From Clavelina lepadiformis (lineage: Eukaryota > Chordata > Ascidiacea > Aplousobranchia > Clavelinidae): a stretch of DNA of 64,000 nt. Under the pieces are notes generated by a model, which did no database searches, was not told where the DNA came from, and saw nothing but the letters and a program-made list of their open reading frames with translations. The position numbers were made by a program, and so were the translations under genes. The stretch covers positions 15,569,501-15,633,500 of the forward strand of contig NC_135245.1 of the NCBI RefSeq assembly GCF_947623445.1, in the 5' to 3' direction. This document shows, one piece after another, positions 54,013-64,000 of this stretch (within the stretch, counting starts at the first letter, position 1; every line of letters starts with the position of its first letter).

Positions 54013-57000
54013 TGCAAGAATCAGAAAACTTTGCTTTGTCGAACTAGAAAACTTATTGTAACCTTCACAAAATAAAGAGAGTGCATTTAAATAGGCTATC
54101 ATATGTATTTTTGTATGTTTTTAACCTTGGAAACTTTTTTAGATCATGTGCAAGGAGTAAGTCTTTTTAGAGTTTTGTCTGGCAATGACACACTTGGGAG
54201 ATAATGGTAAGTCGACAAATTATGGTCAACTTGAGGTAACTCTTTTGCAGGTTAGCCCTGGCAGAATCTTATAAAAACTAATATCAACATCTTATTTGTT
54301 GTTGTTAAATAAAAATCATGAATAAAAGTGATGGAACAGTGCATGAGCGATTCATTTTGAGAGGAAACTAGATGCCAATGGCAGCTAATAACTCTATCAA
54401 AACAAAATGCAGCATCCCAGTTGGTTTCTAACAAAAACTGAAATTGGTGGCCACAAAATTTTGCTCTAATATTGTTATTTAGATTATCACTTTCAATTAA
54501 ATATAGCATCAAAAACAACCAGCTCTTTAAAAAAGTGTTTCTCTTCGCTAAATGATTATGAGCTACGAGCGATGAGGCACTATGAGCGATAACTGGTTAC
54601 ATAATGTTTATAATATATACAAAACCCAAACAATAAAGCTGCATCATAAAATTGACGCATAACCGAACTTTCTGTAGTGGAGAAGTCTGGAGCATCATAC
54701 AAACATTCCAGTAATGAACAAACACACACTGCTTTCTTATGGAAAAACTGCAACCAAAATTTTAATAACTGTAAGTTTACAAGTGATGGACCAATCCAAA
54801 ATCATCCGCAGCGAGGATGCATGCAGTGAGAGTTACGCCAAAGATCGTCAGCATGACCTAAACACCTAGGTCAAACAGCGTAACCTCGTTCTGACCTTGA
54901 CACGACATGGAGCAAATCATGTCTTAGCGCATACATATTGAAACCATGGAAACTGCATTTTCAGTTTGCTCTTTCGGCTATCTGTTGTTTTGATGAAAGA
55001 AAACACTGTGTGACCTTTTTATAGAAGATGCTGTTGGCATAGCCTGTCTTTGGTGTACTCGTTACATACGCCAAACTGACCTTCGGCGAAATGCACCCAG
55101 GGTCAAATGGCAATTCTACATCAAAAAATTGGTGCATAACATAATTTTCTCTCTGCCAGCACATCACATTAACTTTCCCGTCATAGGGCAGTCTGGTAGT
55201 GGTACCCATAGTTTGTTCACCACGCAGCTGGTTCATCACACTGTACAGCCTTAATCTCAATATCACCCCCCAGAGATCTGAAACACTGGCTGCTGCCCAG
55301 ACTGCAGAGTTTGGCATAGGCACACTCAATACTGTTTTTCAAGAGTTCCAGTGCCACTTTTAAGGTGTGTTATTTTGCACTTAATGAATTGGACAGAAAT
55401 TCTGTGCACTTAATTTTCAATTGATTTAGAGATTGAATACATCAAACTATGCACATGCAGTGTAATTGCGTAATCCCTAGGTGCGCACTTCCATTGTGTC
55501 CGAGCATTTTTGCACATCGCACATTTTTGGTCGTTTGGCGAATCAAAAATATTATGCTGAAAATGACCATACTCAGCAGTCCGGATTGGGCTATATTGAC
55601 TAGCCCAGTAAAATCTGAGAATGGTCCAAAAACTGTCCGTTCCCGCAAATGCATCAGGCATGCCATACCCCCATAGGCTTAGTTCACAGCAAGCGGACTG
55701 AGAACTACCACCATTGACGCACAAACTGAAATATGCGTAGGCCTACTGCCACTGATTCAGTGAGTCATGCAGTTTCTCTGTCTGCATGTTGTCTTTGGGT
55801 TTCGCCGAGGTCAGGATACATGAGCTGTGTGTTTTCTACCTATATAGTGTATGTTTTTAAATTAAAAAAAAAGCAATTGCTGAATTTATGCATGAAGCTT
55901 GCGGGGTTCAGTAGCTACCTTTACAAAGGTCAAAAGTCACAAGAAATTTTTCAACATACAGTAGGTTTTACTGGAATAAAAGACGAAATGTAACTGACTG
56001 CTGGTTTCATGCTATTACAGTGCCAGACATAGGGTATCCCCCTAACTAAACACCTAATCAACGAATTAGAGTAAAAAGTTAAACAAAAACAGAACATTGG
56101 TAAACTAATGGCATAAAATATCAACAAGTTATCGATATTTTACGCATCAAAAACTGCTTTAACTTGCCTGTAAATAACAATTATTCTTATATTTATATTA
56201 ATAATTGCTGGTAGTTTATGATTTACAATTTTGAATCGCTGTATATATTCATCTTAGCACATCATTCACGATTTTGAAACACCATAAAACCCGCCTATTA
56301 CATACCAGTTGCTCGAGCTTTCTCGGACCGAGGTTATAGCCGGTTAAGTAGGCGTACACTAACAAATTCGATGAATGGAAAAGCATGAACCCATAAAAAC
56401 GCCTATCGCCCTACGGCGACAGGTATAGTGTTGTTACGTTGTTATATGCAATGAAGTTAATCTGACCCCTGACTCTAATAGGCTGCTGTTACAATGGTAT
56501 GCTACCTTCGCTCATATATTAATTAGTCATCACCTTATAAGCTTAACACTTGAACTGGAACCACCATAGAAACTGAAAACAATAGAAGAAGAAAAAGCCA
56601 AACGAAAGTGAAAAGAGGAAATAACACGACTTTACAAAATGCGGGGAGTAGCTTAAGGGCGCCAATCAGCGACAAGCTAAGCTGTATTTGATGGCCGCTA
56701 TAGATCCAAAAAATAGAGTTTGGTGGCCGTGCTGACGCTCATAACTTTTTTATACTCTCGTATTAGTCCGTAATGCAAGTTTTTGCCCTCGAGGCCTTGT
56801 CACATTCGCCTGTCTAACTTCTGGAAGTTGTTATCTTAACTGCTAATATGTTTGCGACCACCAGCGTCAGCACAATTTTTCGTCCCCCACATTGAGGATG
56901 AAAAATAAAATGAATTGGATTTGCGAATGAGCATGAACCAAAGCTCTCCCTCCTAAGTATTGCCCTTTAAATAAAGTGAATATTGAACTTCGTATTCTCT

Positions 57001-57641
57001 GATAAGAGACTACTCTAATGTTTAAGATCGAAACTTCTTAGTTTTGTAAGTACCAGTATCTCACCAATAGCTTTCCATCCATCGTAATAATTGCCTCATT
57101 TCGGAAAAGCAAACCTATTCGAACACTCCCTAAATCCAACTTTTAACTCTATGAAATATCAAGACGTATGTTCCATAAATGTCCGTACGGTTCGGTATAC
57201 GAAGTTCTGAGTTAAACGTAGTTGCACACATTACCACACTGCAATGAGTCTGTTAAGAGCGTTCAACGAATCGGACTAGACATTTATCCAATACTATTAT
57301 ACCAATCATAACCACACCTTGGCCTTGAACCTGTGTCAGCAATTAAAAAACATATTTCAATTTGTTCATGGGAAGCCATTTCTCTGCATCCTGGCAAGAT
57401 TTATTGAAAAGTCACATCTGAATGCAGCATTTCAGGATTCAATTAACATCTTGTTATAAATCAGTGAAGTCCAAAACTGCAATTACTTTAACAATGAAAC
57501 GTCCACGTCCACAAAAAATGTTATAAAAATGGAAAAAGCAAGGTTCTTGAAAAAAATAACTTCCATTTTTCGTTCTTGCTGATGACGCAATCCACAGTTT
57601 TCGAGAGCAACTGGTTGACAACTTGACAGTGGTGTTGACAA
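54013..57641. other. intergenic stretch with unidentified ORFs
   Basis: No supported gene. Two minus-strand open frames, 54961-55329 (123 codons, TTG start) and 55410-55724 (104 codons, overlapped by a 74-codon frame at 55442-55666), have protein-like composition but no known motif and no clear splice link. The rest is AT-rich. At 56408-56421 a small TCGCC...GGCGA hairpin occurs. Confidence 0.4.
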
Positions 57642-59033
57642 TCAGTGGGAGTCTACTATTGACTTGTTACTAACTTGAGGAGCATCGCGGTTTACTCTGG
57701 CATCACCCACTTTATAATAAATCTTTCGGTATGGCATACCCCTGCTTCGAATTGGTGTGCGTGATCCAACCGGATAACGCGTTAAGTAACGATTTAATTT
57801 AACACCATCTGGATTTACGTTAGAAGAGTTTTCTGGGCCTGGAAGTAAATCTGTTAACAATAACAAATGATGAAGCATACTGTTACATATTCAACCATCA
57901 TGGTTGAGGTAGATATTGAACAAGATATTTTACAGCAACATTGGTTAGGATTAGGAATTTATTTATCTGAAAACTATGACAACTGAATAAATCGAAGTAT
58001 TTTTACCAGCTCTCTGTGCCATTTTTACACAAGATATCACTTTAAAGTATTCATGTTGGCACAAACCAGTCTCCTCTTGGCTCAGAACATCTCCAGTGCT
58101 TGCAATGAACTGCTGCAAGATTAACACGTCCTAAAAATTTCGAAAACTATCATTAACGTTAACATTTGTTAATTCTCTGCAAAAAAACAAGTACACCCGA
58201 TCTTGAATGAAGTACAGTACAGCCAAAACCCAAGGTCCTTTTGCAAGATAAACAAAGTAAAAGCAATACTTCCTTTTTCTTCATATGGACAATTAATATC
58301 TATTTTATGATTTGGGACTGTTATTAATTCTATCGGCTCTCATATTGTAAGCTAAATTTCATTGTTAGTTATTGAAACCACCTAAGTATAGAACTTAAAC
58401 CACCTTCTATAATTCTAAAAATTATTCACAAAATAGTAAGCTTTGATAATAAATAATAAAAACATCTCACTTCATAGGTAACTTTAATTCCTCTGCTTCT
58501 AAGTGGGCATTCATCCTCAATAATATGACGTGGAGCAATATTCTTGTTGTTGTCTTCATGCAGAACCCCTTTGATCTAATGACACAAACAAACTAAGTTC
58601 AAATATGCCAATATTTCAGAAATAAGGCTAGCGCCAGCTAGTTACATTTACAACAAAATATTTCAAAAAAAAACTGGTCGCTTACTGTAATCACATTGCC
58701 ATCTTGAACACCTTGAACTGCAACAAAAAGTAATACATATTTTATTATATCAAAACATGCGATAAATGAAACAATTTTAAAAAGTCTTTACAAATCAATA
58801 AAGAATCTTGTAGGTTTTAAATCAGATTTAATGAAGCAATTAAAATGTAATCAAAAAGCACAATGCTGTATGCTTTGAAAGAGCTATAGCTGGTAGTTTG
58901 TTTTAAAGCACTTACTTTCACGATAGTTTCTGGAACTTATGCATGTGAAGGGCAATATTCTTTTCATTAAAAATGGGAAGAGGGTTTTTGAGGCCAAGTA
59001 AAGATTACAGCATAAGGAAGATGGTGCTGCCAT
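57642..59033 (-). CDS. MRPS18A: MRPS18A, mitochondrial small-subunit ribosomal protein mS40/bS18a-type
   Basis: Five exons, 58916-59033, 58686-58717, 58471-58575, 58007-58130 and 57642-57850, join in frame to 195 aa (human MRPS18A is 196). The N-terminus is Ser/Arg/Leu-rich like a mitochondrial targeting peptide. Conserved blocks: IEDECP, YEDVLILQQFI (human YDDVLLLSQFI), TGLCQHE, CVKMAQRADLLP (human CVKMAHRAGLLP) and LNRYLTRYPVGSRTPI (human LNRYLTRWAPGSVKPI). It belongs to the S18-like proteins of the mitochondrial small or large ribosomal subunit; naming varies between schemes. The human CPIC motif, a zinc-ligand pair, reads CPLR here, so one Cys is lost. Exon 2 is tiny (32 nt), but both splice sites are strong. 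Confidence 0.94.
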
Positions 59034-59701
59034 TATGTAACTTTTTGCAAAACTTTCTTTAAAAAAAAAGATCACCATTACACACTAAAAATCATACATA
59101 ACAAAACCCACCCTTGTGTGACAGACGGTGTACAACTGCAACAAATAAAGCCATACAAAGGAACACTCTAAACCACCAAACCTTTACAAAAAATGCATGA
59201 TGTTTTAATCAGCAAAGTACTGATAACGGCAACAATAAATTGGTATCGCGATTTATGTTTTCTCTAAACAGTAATCTGAAAAAAACAATGAAACTAAATT
59301 GGTGGAATTTCAAAAACTAAAGCATGCAATGAGTGATAGTCTCACAGTTTAAAAATACAACGGGTATTGACAATATAATGTAACCATTGCAAAATATTGC
59401 ATAAAGTTTTCCAAATAGACATAACCAACAGAATTACTTACAAATATACACCGCATATGCTTGGCCCATACAAAATACTACAGTAGATTTACTGCACTTG
59501 AATTTAAGGTAACAATGGGATACTTTGGAGTACAAAATTGAGACAGAACTCCATAATATAAGCTCCTAAATTTAACAACCTATCGTTATAACGTCATGTG
59601 TTAAAGACTGATTTCAAAGGCAGTTTAGTAGCAATAATTTTTTGGCAATATTGAAAAAAGTGAGCAAAAACACATCCAAAATGAATCTTATGTCAGCTGA
59701 A
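59034..59701. other. gap between MRPS18A and SUB1
   Basis: 668 bp with no ORF of note. It holds the SUB1 3' UTR and the MRPS18A promoter. Spacing is too wide for a polycistronic operon of the ascidian type, where genes almost abut. Confidence 0.5.
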
Positions 59702-60082
59702 TTAGCAAAGCTGCTGAATTTTTTCATCGATCATATCAATCGACTGCTTTAACCTCTGCCATTGCTCTGCTTGTAAACTTATGCCCTTTTTTCCTGGCTT
59801 TAGTTCTCCATCTTTTTCATAGTGCTCTCGGATATCAACAAATATCATGTTTTTAAATGGTCTTACAGTAACAAATTTCATTTTGCCAAGTGATATCTTT
59901 TCTTCTTCGCCAGATGTACTTGCAGTATTAGTTGTCGGTGGAGGAACCCTCTTTGGAGCACTTCCTTTAGAAGGACCATCTGCTTTACGTTTTCGGGATG
60001 TTTCTTTCTTCAGCTTTGCTTTAATTCGCTTTTCATTTTCAGAATCAGAATCACTAGATGTTAAAGTCTCTTGTCTAGGCAT
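59702..60082 (-). CDS. SUB1: SUB1, transcriptional coactivator PC4
   Basis: A single exon giving 126 aa (human 127). The N-terminal third is a Ser/Asp-rich acidic stretch (TSSDSDSENE) followed by a Lys-rich segment, as in PC4. The C-terminal half is the single-stranded-DNA-binding fold: GKMKFVTVRPFKNMIFVDIR, then LKPGKKGISLQAEQWQRLK and an IDMID helix, matching human GKMRYVSVRDFK...IDIREYW...MKPGRKGISLNPEQW. PC4 binds ssDNA and helps RNA polymerase II transcription and DNA repair in the nucleus. The ATG at 60082 (MPRQE) was chosen because it matches human MPKSK; an in-frame ATG nine codons upstream at 60109 is not conserved. Acidic Ser sites fit CK2 control known for PC4. Confidence 0.94.
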   Translation of the reverse strand: MPRQETLTSSDSDSENEKRIKAKLKKETSRKRKADGPSKGSAPKRVPPPTTNTASTSGEEEKISLGKMKFVTVRPFKNMIFVDIREHYEKDGELKPGKKGISLQAEQWQRLKQSIDMIDEKIQQLC

Positions 60083-60109
60083 TTTAAACACACAACAATG
60101 GCTCTCCAA

Positions 60110-63100
60110 TGCTAATATGTAAAGTTACATACAATTGATTTTGAAGTTAACCTCAGTTCAAACATTCTCGATTAAAAGTATTCTAACCTTACACATATAC
60201 TACAATCTGATATACAATTGTTCGTTTTCAGCATAAATTGTGGAAAACTAGTATAAATGATAAAACTGTGTAGAAGCAATAATTCTGGGTTAGCGGCGTT
60301 GATTGTTGTCATAATGCCTGTTTCTTTGTTTGGCTATAAAGCGGCATTGGAACTTTTTTGTTTATACAAAATTTTGTGTGAAAATTTAGACATGCATACC
60401 TAAGCATTTCACACATGACCCAACATTTCCATAATGGGCAATGAGGAAGTCAGTGCTTTTGACATAAAATAAAATGATTGATAAAAATCCTGATATATCA
60501 GGAACTTTAAAACTCTAAATTGTGACTTGTGACCAAGAATATGAGTGAAAAGTGGAGAAACTCAAATAAGTCGGTTTGGTAGATGAGTAGTTAAAATTGT
60601 GGGCTTGCAATAATACGGCCTGGCCAGTACGTGTTCAACACCCATTGGAACTACCGTTCTAATGTTCTTGGGCAAGCCGGCAATGTAATAAGGACCCTTG
60701 CTTCTGTTCCAAACAGTGAACCTGGTAAACAGTTCTAAATTCAAGCATATGACATAATAAATCAAATAAAGAAATTGCGATAATCGGAACTTGCACAAAG
60801 AGCTAGCTGAGTAACTTGGGCTAGAGCAATGAGGAATCATCCTCCGATTTAAGTGATTCAAAGACTTTACTCGGTACGAAGATATAAAGATTATCATACT
60901 AAGGTACACCTAAGTTGTATAGAAAATAAAGGATTTGCCACTGTTTTATCGCTAACTGATGACTTGATCATTTTAAAGAAATATTATTTCGCTTGAGAGC
61001 AGTTACTATACTACATTGAAACTTTTACATACTGCGTGGGTGCGTGATGCAGCTGGCAGCTGCTAGCGCACAGGACTCGAGAGTCGAGAGTCGAGATCAC
61101 GGTTGTTCTGGCAGAACCCTAGCAAGATCATAGAACCCAAAACAACAAAAGTACAACGCGACGAGGCACTGCCGCGCACAAACGCGAAGCAATGCAATAT
61201 GAGTGATTCAAACATCCATACTAGACGCTAAGCATAAAGTATTGCGAACTACTGTAAAATATAAGGTACAAAATTGTTAAAAAAAAACAAAACATGATTA
61301 ACTTCGCAATTAAAACAATTTTTAGATAAGCCTAACAAGCTAACACTAACAGGTAGTCGAACAACACTCCACCCACTACCAGCGTGACAGGAAATGCAGT
61401 GATTCAATTCAAAATTTCAATCGATTCTGCTAAGAAATCTAACTCGGTGTTCCCACTTTTTTATTTTCTAATATTAACTGAAATTTACTCACATTTACGA
61501 TGGCACCTAATTTATTCGCCCCAATTGGCCGAAAATTATAGTAATTTTGAGCTAATTAACACGTACTCCAAAATGAAGATCCAAGCGCGACGCGAGAGAA
61601 ATGTAGTGATTTGACGCAAAATTTCATTCGATTCTGCTGAGAAATCTAACTCGGTGTTCCCACTTTTTTATTTACTAATATTAAGAGAAATTTATTCACA
61701 TCTACGATGGTATCTAATTTGGTTGACCTAATTAAATGGACGGAAATGGCAGTAATTTCGAGCTAATTAACATGTACTCCAAAATGAGATTAAAAAACAT
61801 TAGTCACCGTTACGAATCGTACTATTGAGTCATGTAATATATAACTACAGTGAAAAACCTATGATAAGCGGAGTAGCGCCGTATACGGCGTTTCAAAATA
61901 ATAGCTTAAATATGAGAGTAAATTTCATTTTGAGGCATTTTAAAGCGTTTTTCAGGTTCGAAAACAAAAACATTTTGCCCTCTGCGCATTTCGAGGGGGC
62001 TGGATAAATGCAGCAATTTATGACCCAGTTTTCAAACACTTTCGGCCCGTTTTCAACATAATTCAAAATACGGTACTGTAAATGAGGCGGCATTTTGCTT
62101 CCCCTTCCCCCCATTTTTAAAAACGAAACGTACCAAAAGTTTGTAGACTTACACCAAAGCTCCAGTACCGTTGTGATAAGCTCTGTATGCCAGCCCACTG
62201 TGCCAATTACCTACTCTGAAAATGGTTCAGCTAACGATTATCCAGGCCAGGGTGCAATCGAATTTAGTTTATTCCACAAGCCACAAATAAATATCAGTCT
62301 GTATGCGTGGGTAAAATGTATTTAGTATTTGAAGCCTAATTAAAGACGTAAAAGAATAACAGTAAACACAACGCCGTAGTATGGCTAAATGAAATTTACT
62401 TGAAAGGTTTAAGCTGATGTTTGTGTCTTTTTACTTTGACATTTTCGCACAACTGCTGCAAGCATCACAGCAATTGAGGTCTGACTCTACACTGTATACA
62501 ATACGCAGCAGACTTTCCAAACTGCATGTGTTTCATTGGACAGTCGTAAGTGTGCCGGGAGTTTTTAAGTTAATTGTAAGTAACAGTAGCACTATCTGTC
62601 GTGAACGTTACTGCTAAGATACCTATTGCCTACAATTCTGATATAACTTGTAACATTGATTAGATTGGCGTATATAACTTCTTGTAAAATAAATAGTGCT
62701 GTTAGACTATTGATTAATGTTACCATCGCTGTAAGGATCGTAGGCAAATGGGGAACCAATCATGCAATTGCAACTTGGCGGTATTTAGCAAATTGCAATG
62801 TAATCCTGCCAAGTGTAAAAAGATATCCCACGATCCAAACTTTGGTCATGCGCAATATGGACTCGGGTCAAACGAGAAATTTAATTCCCGAAAAAAACTT
62901 TTTGATTTAGAGTCGTCTTTGCTAAAGCCACTGCCACCAAACGGACTCAAATTCGTAATGTTGCAAAACATCTTCTAATTTTTGTGTTAGCCTTTTAAAA
63001 AAACTTGCATTGTATTTCATTTGTAGTTTTATTGCGGTTTATGATTATTGTGGTGTAAAATGAATTGTCCTAGCCGAGTATTGCCATTGGAACGTGGAAC

Positions 63101-64000
63101 GATCTTTTCTGGTCTGTCTAATAAGTGGTCTAATAACCTCGGTAAAAAGGTTTGATAAATTACTAAAGCTTTTTGTGCAGTGACGACAAGCTTTGTTCCC
63201 AAACTATTCTTTCTACTTCGAGTAATATTATGATTTTTATATTATTATTAGTAATTCATTTCCGTTATTAATAAAAAATTGTGCATTTTCATGCACTGAC
63301 CAATGAACTTTTTTCGACCACAAGAGATACGACGTCTTATACATTAATATTGATCCCAAGGTGGCGATATCAGAATTTTGAATACCTTTTGTCTAACTCT
63401 AATCTATATAACAAAGTCGCTTAGTACCACGAACCGGAAGCAATCGCTTTATCAACCTTCTCGATGTCGGAAGGTGATGTAACGCAATCATTTTTGCGTT
63501 TTCGCCACCCTAAGTAGGACCATAAGTTTAGGCTAGAAGGATAGTGGCGCTTAACGATAAAATTATATTCTTTACTAAAATGCATAAATTAAACCACTTA
63601 CCTTTCATGTTAACTTACTAATGTTAAGTGGAGGTTTTCTTTGCACAGTTATGTTTTAATACTAGGCCTGCAGCATTATCTATTGTGACAGATAATAAGC
63701 TTCTTATTGCCACGTTTTTAATAAATATCATTCCCCAAAAAAGGTCGCCCTAAATCTGTGAATTCAAGCATTTTTCAGCATCTGTTGATTAAATTGGATC
63801 TGCGGATTAAATTCTGTTTTAGACCTTTTGCTTTTAATTATTTGCGCATCTATGCCATTCGTATGTCTATATGCTAGCCTAATAGTCCCCGGCATTGCTC
63901 AACTGATCAGCTCACACCGAAAGAACTATGCATGCGCCCAAGCAGGTATAGTACAAGCTACAATTTTTTGTATAAAACAAAAAAGTAATATAAGTTTTTT
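60110..64000. other. gene-poor right flank, no confident gene
   Basis: No confident gene. A minus-strand exon-like ORF ends at 60562 (about 53 codons after an acceptor at 60723, beginning FTVWNRSKGPYYIAGLPKN), but no partner exon or family was found. Plus-strand ORFs at 62417-62617, 62656-62910 and 62748-62978 have possible donor/acceptor sites but no known motif. A diverged tandem duplication lies at 61384-61787. Confidence 0.4.
61384..61787 (+). repeat. tandem duplication of about 200 bp, two diverged copies
   Basis: Copy 1 (61384-61584) and copy 2 (61588-61787) share long identical stretches, such as AGAAATCTAACTCGGTGTTC and the following CCCACTTTTTTATTT, the TTACGATGG/CTACGATGG word and GAGCTAATTAACA. 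They differ by scattered substitutions and small indels. No ORF is conserved between the copies. Confidence 0.85.

Noticed and set aside
62417-62978. Plus-strand ORFs with possible splice sites
   Set aside because: No family match, several competing frames and weak signals; not enough to call a gene.

Overview
The window looks like AT-rich nuclear DNA from an invertebrate chordate. A tunicate (ascidian such as Ciona) is my best guess. That is an inference from compact multi-exon genes with 40-500 bp introns, proteins collinear with vertebrate orthologues, and many small DNA-transposon relics; no species-specific marker was seen. There are no bacterial features, CRISPR arrays or confident rRNA/tRNA genes. 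All splice junctions below were read by eye from GT/GC...AG signals and reading-frame continuity.

Layout. 1-2083: no supported gene. 2084-3190 (+): folate-receptor-like GPI-anchored protein, 5 exons. 6440-12323 (+): about 21-exon, two-domain voltage-gated-type cation channel of the two-pore channel (TPC) family with unusual pore-filter residues. 12608-13058 (-): possible two-exon small secreted peptide, tail-to-tail with the channel. 13389-14870 (+): intronless SLC49/FLVCR-type MFS transporter. 17100-18461: pogo/Tigger-type DNA transposon relic with repeated termini and an open PHD-finger ORF. 19677-50266 (-): a 62-exon LYST (lysosomal trafficking regulator) gene, the dominant feature. Its phases all match and sum to 12,780 coding nt (about 4,259 aa), with ConA-like, PH, BEACH and WD40 parts. 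51389-54012 (-): LSM3, two exons with a Tigger relic in the intron. 57642-59033 (-): MRPS18A, five exons. 59702-60082 (-): SUB1/PC4, one exon. 60110-64000: no confident gene, but a diverged tandem duplication of about 200 bp.

The genes do not form one pathway. The left three are plus-strand membrane or transport genes. The right four are minus-strand housekeeping genes: lysosome trafficking, U6-snRNA-binding LSm ring, mitochondrial ribosome and transcription coactivator. Gaps between the minus-strand genes are about 0.7-3.6 kb, too wide for the tight operons known in ascidians. The main oddities are a high share of GC-AG introns (about 7 of roughly 90), the divergent channel filter, the composite transposon, and the candidate secreted peptide.
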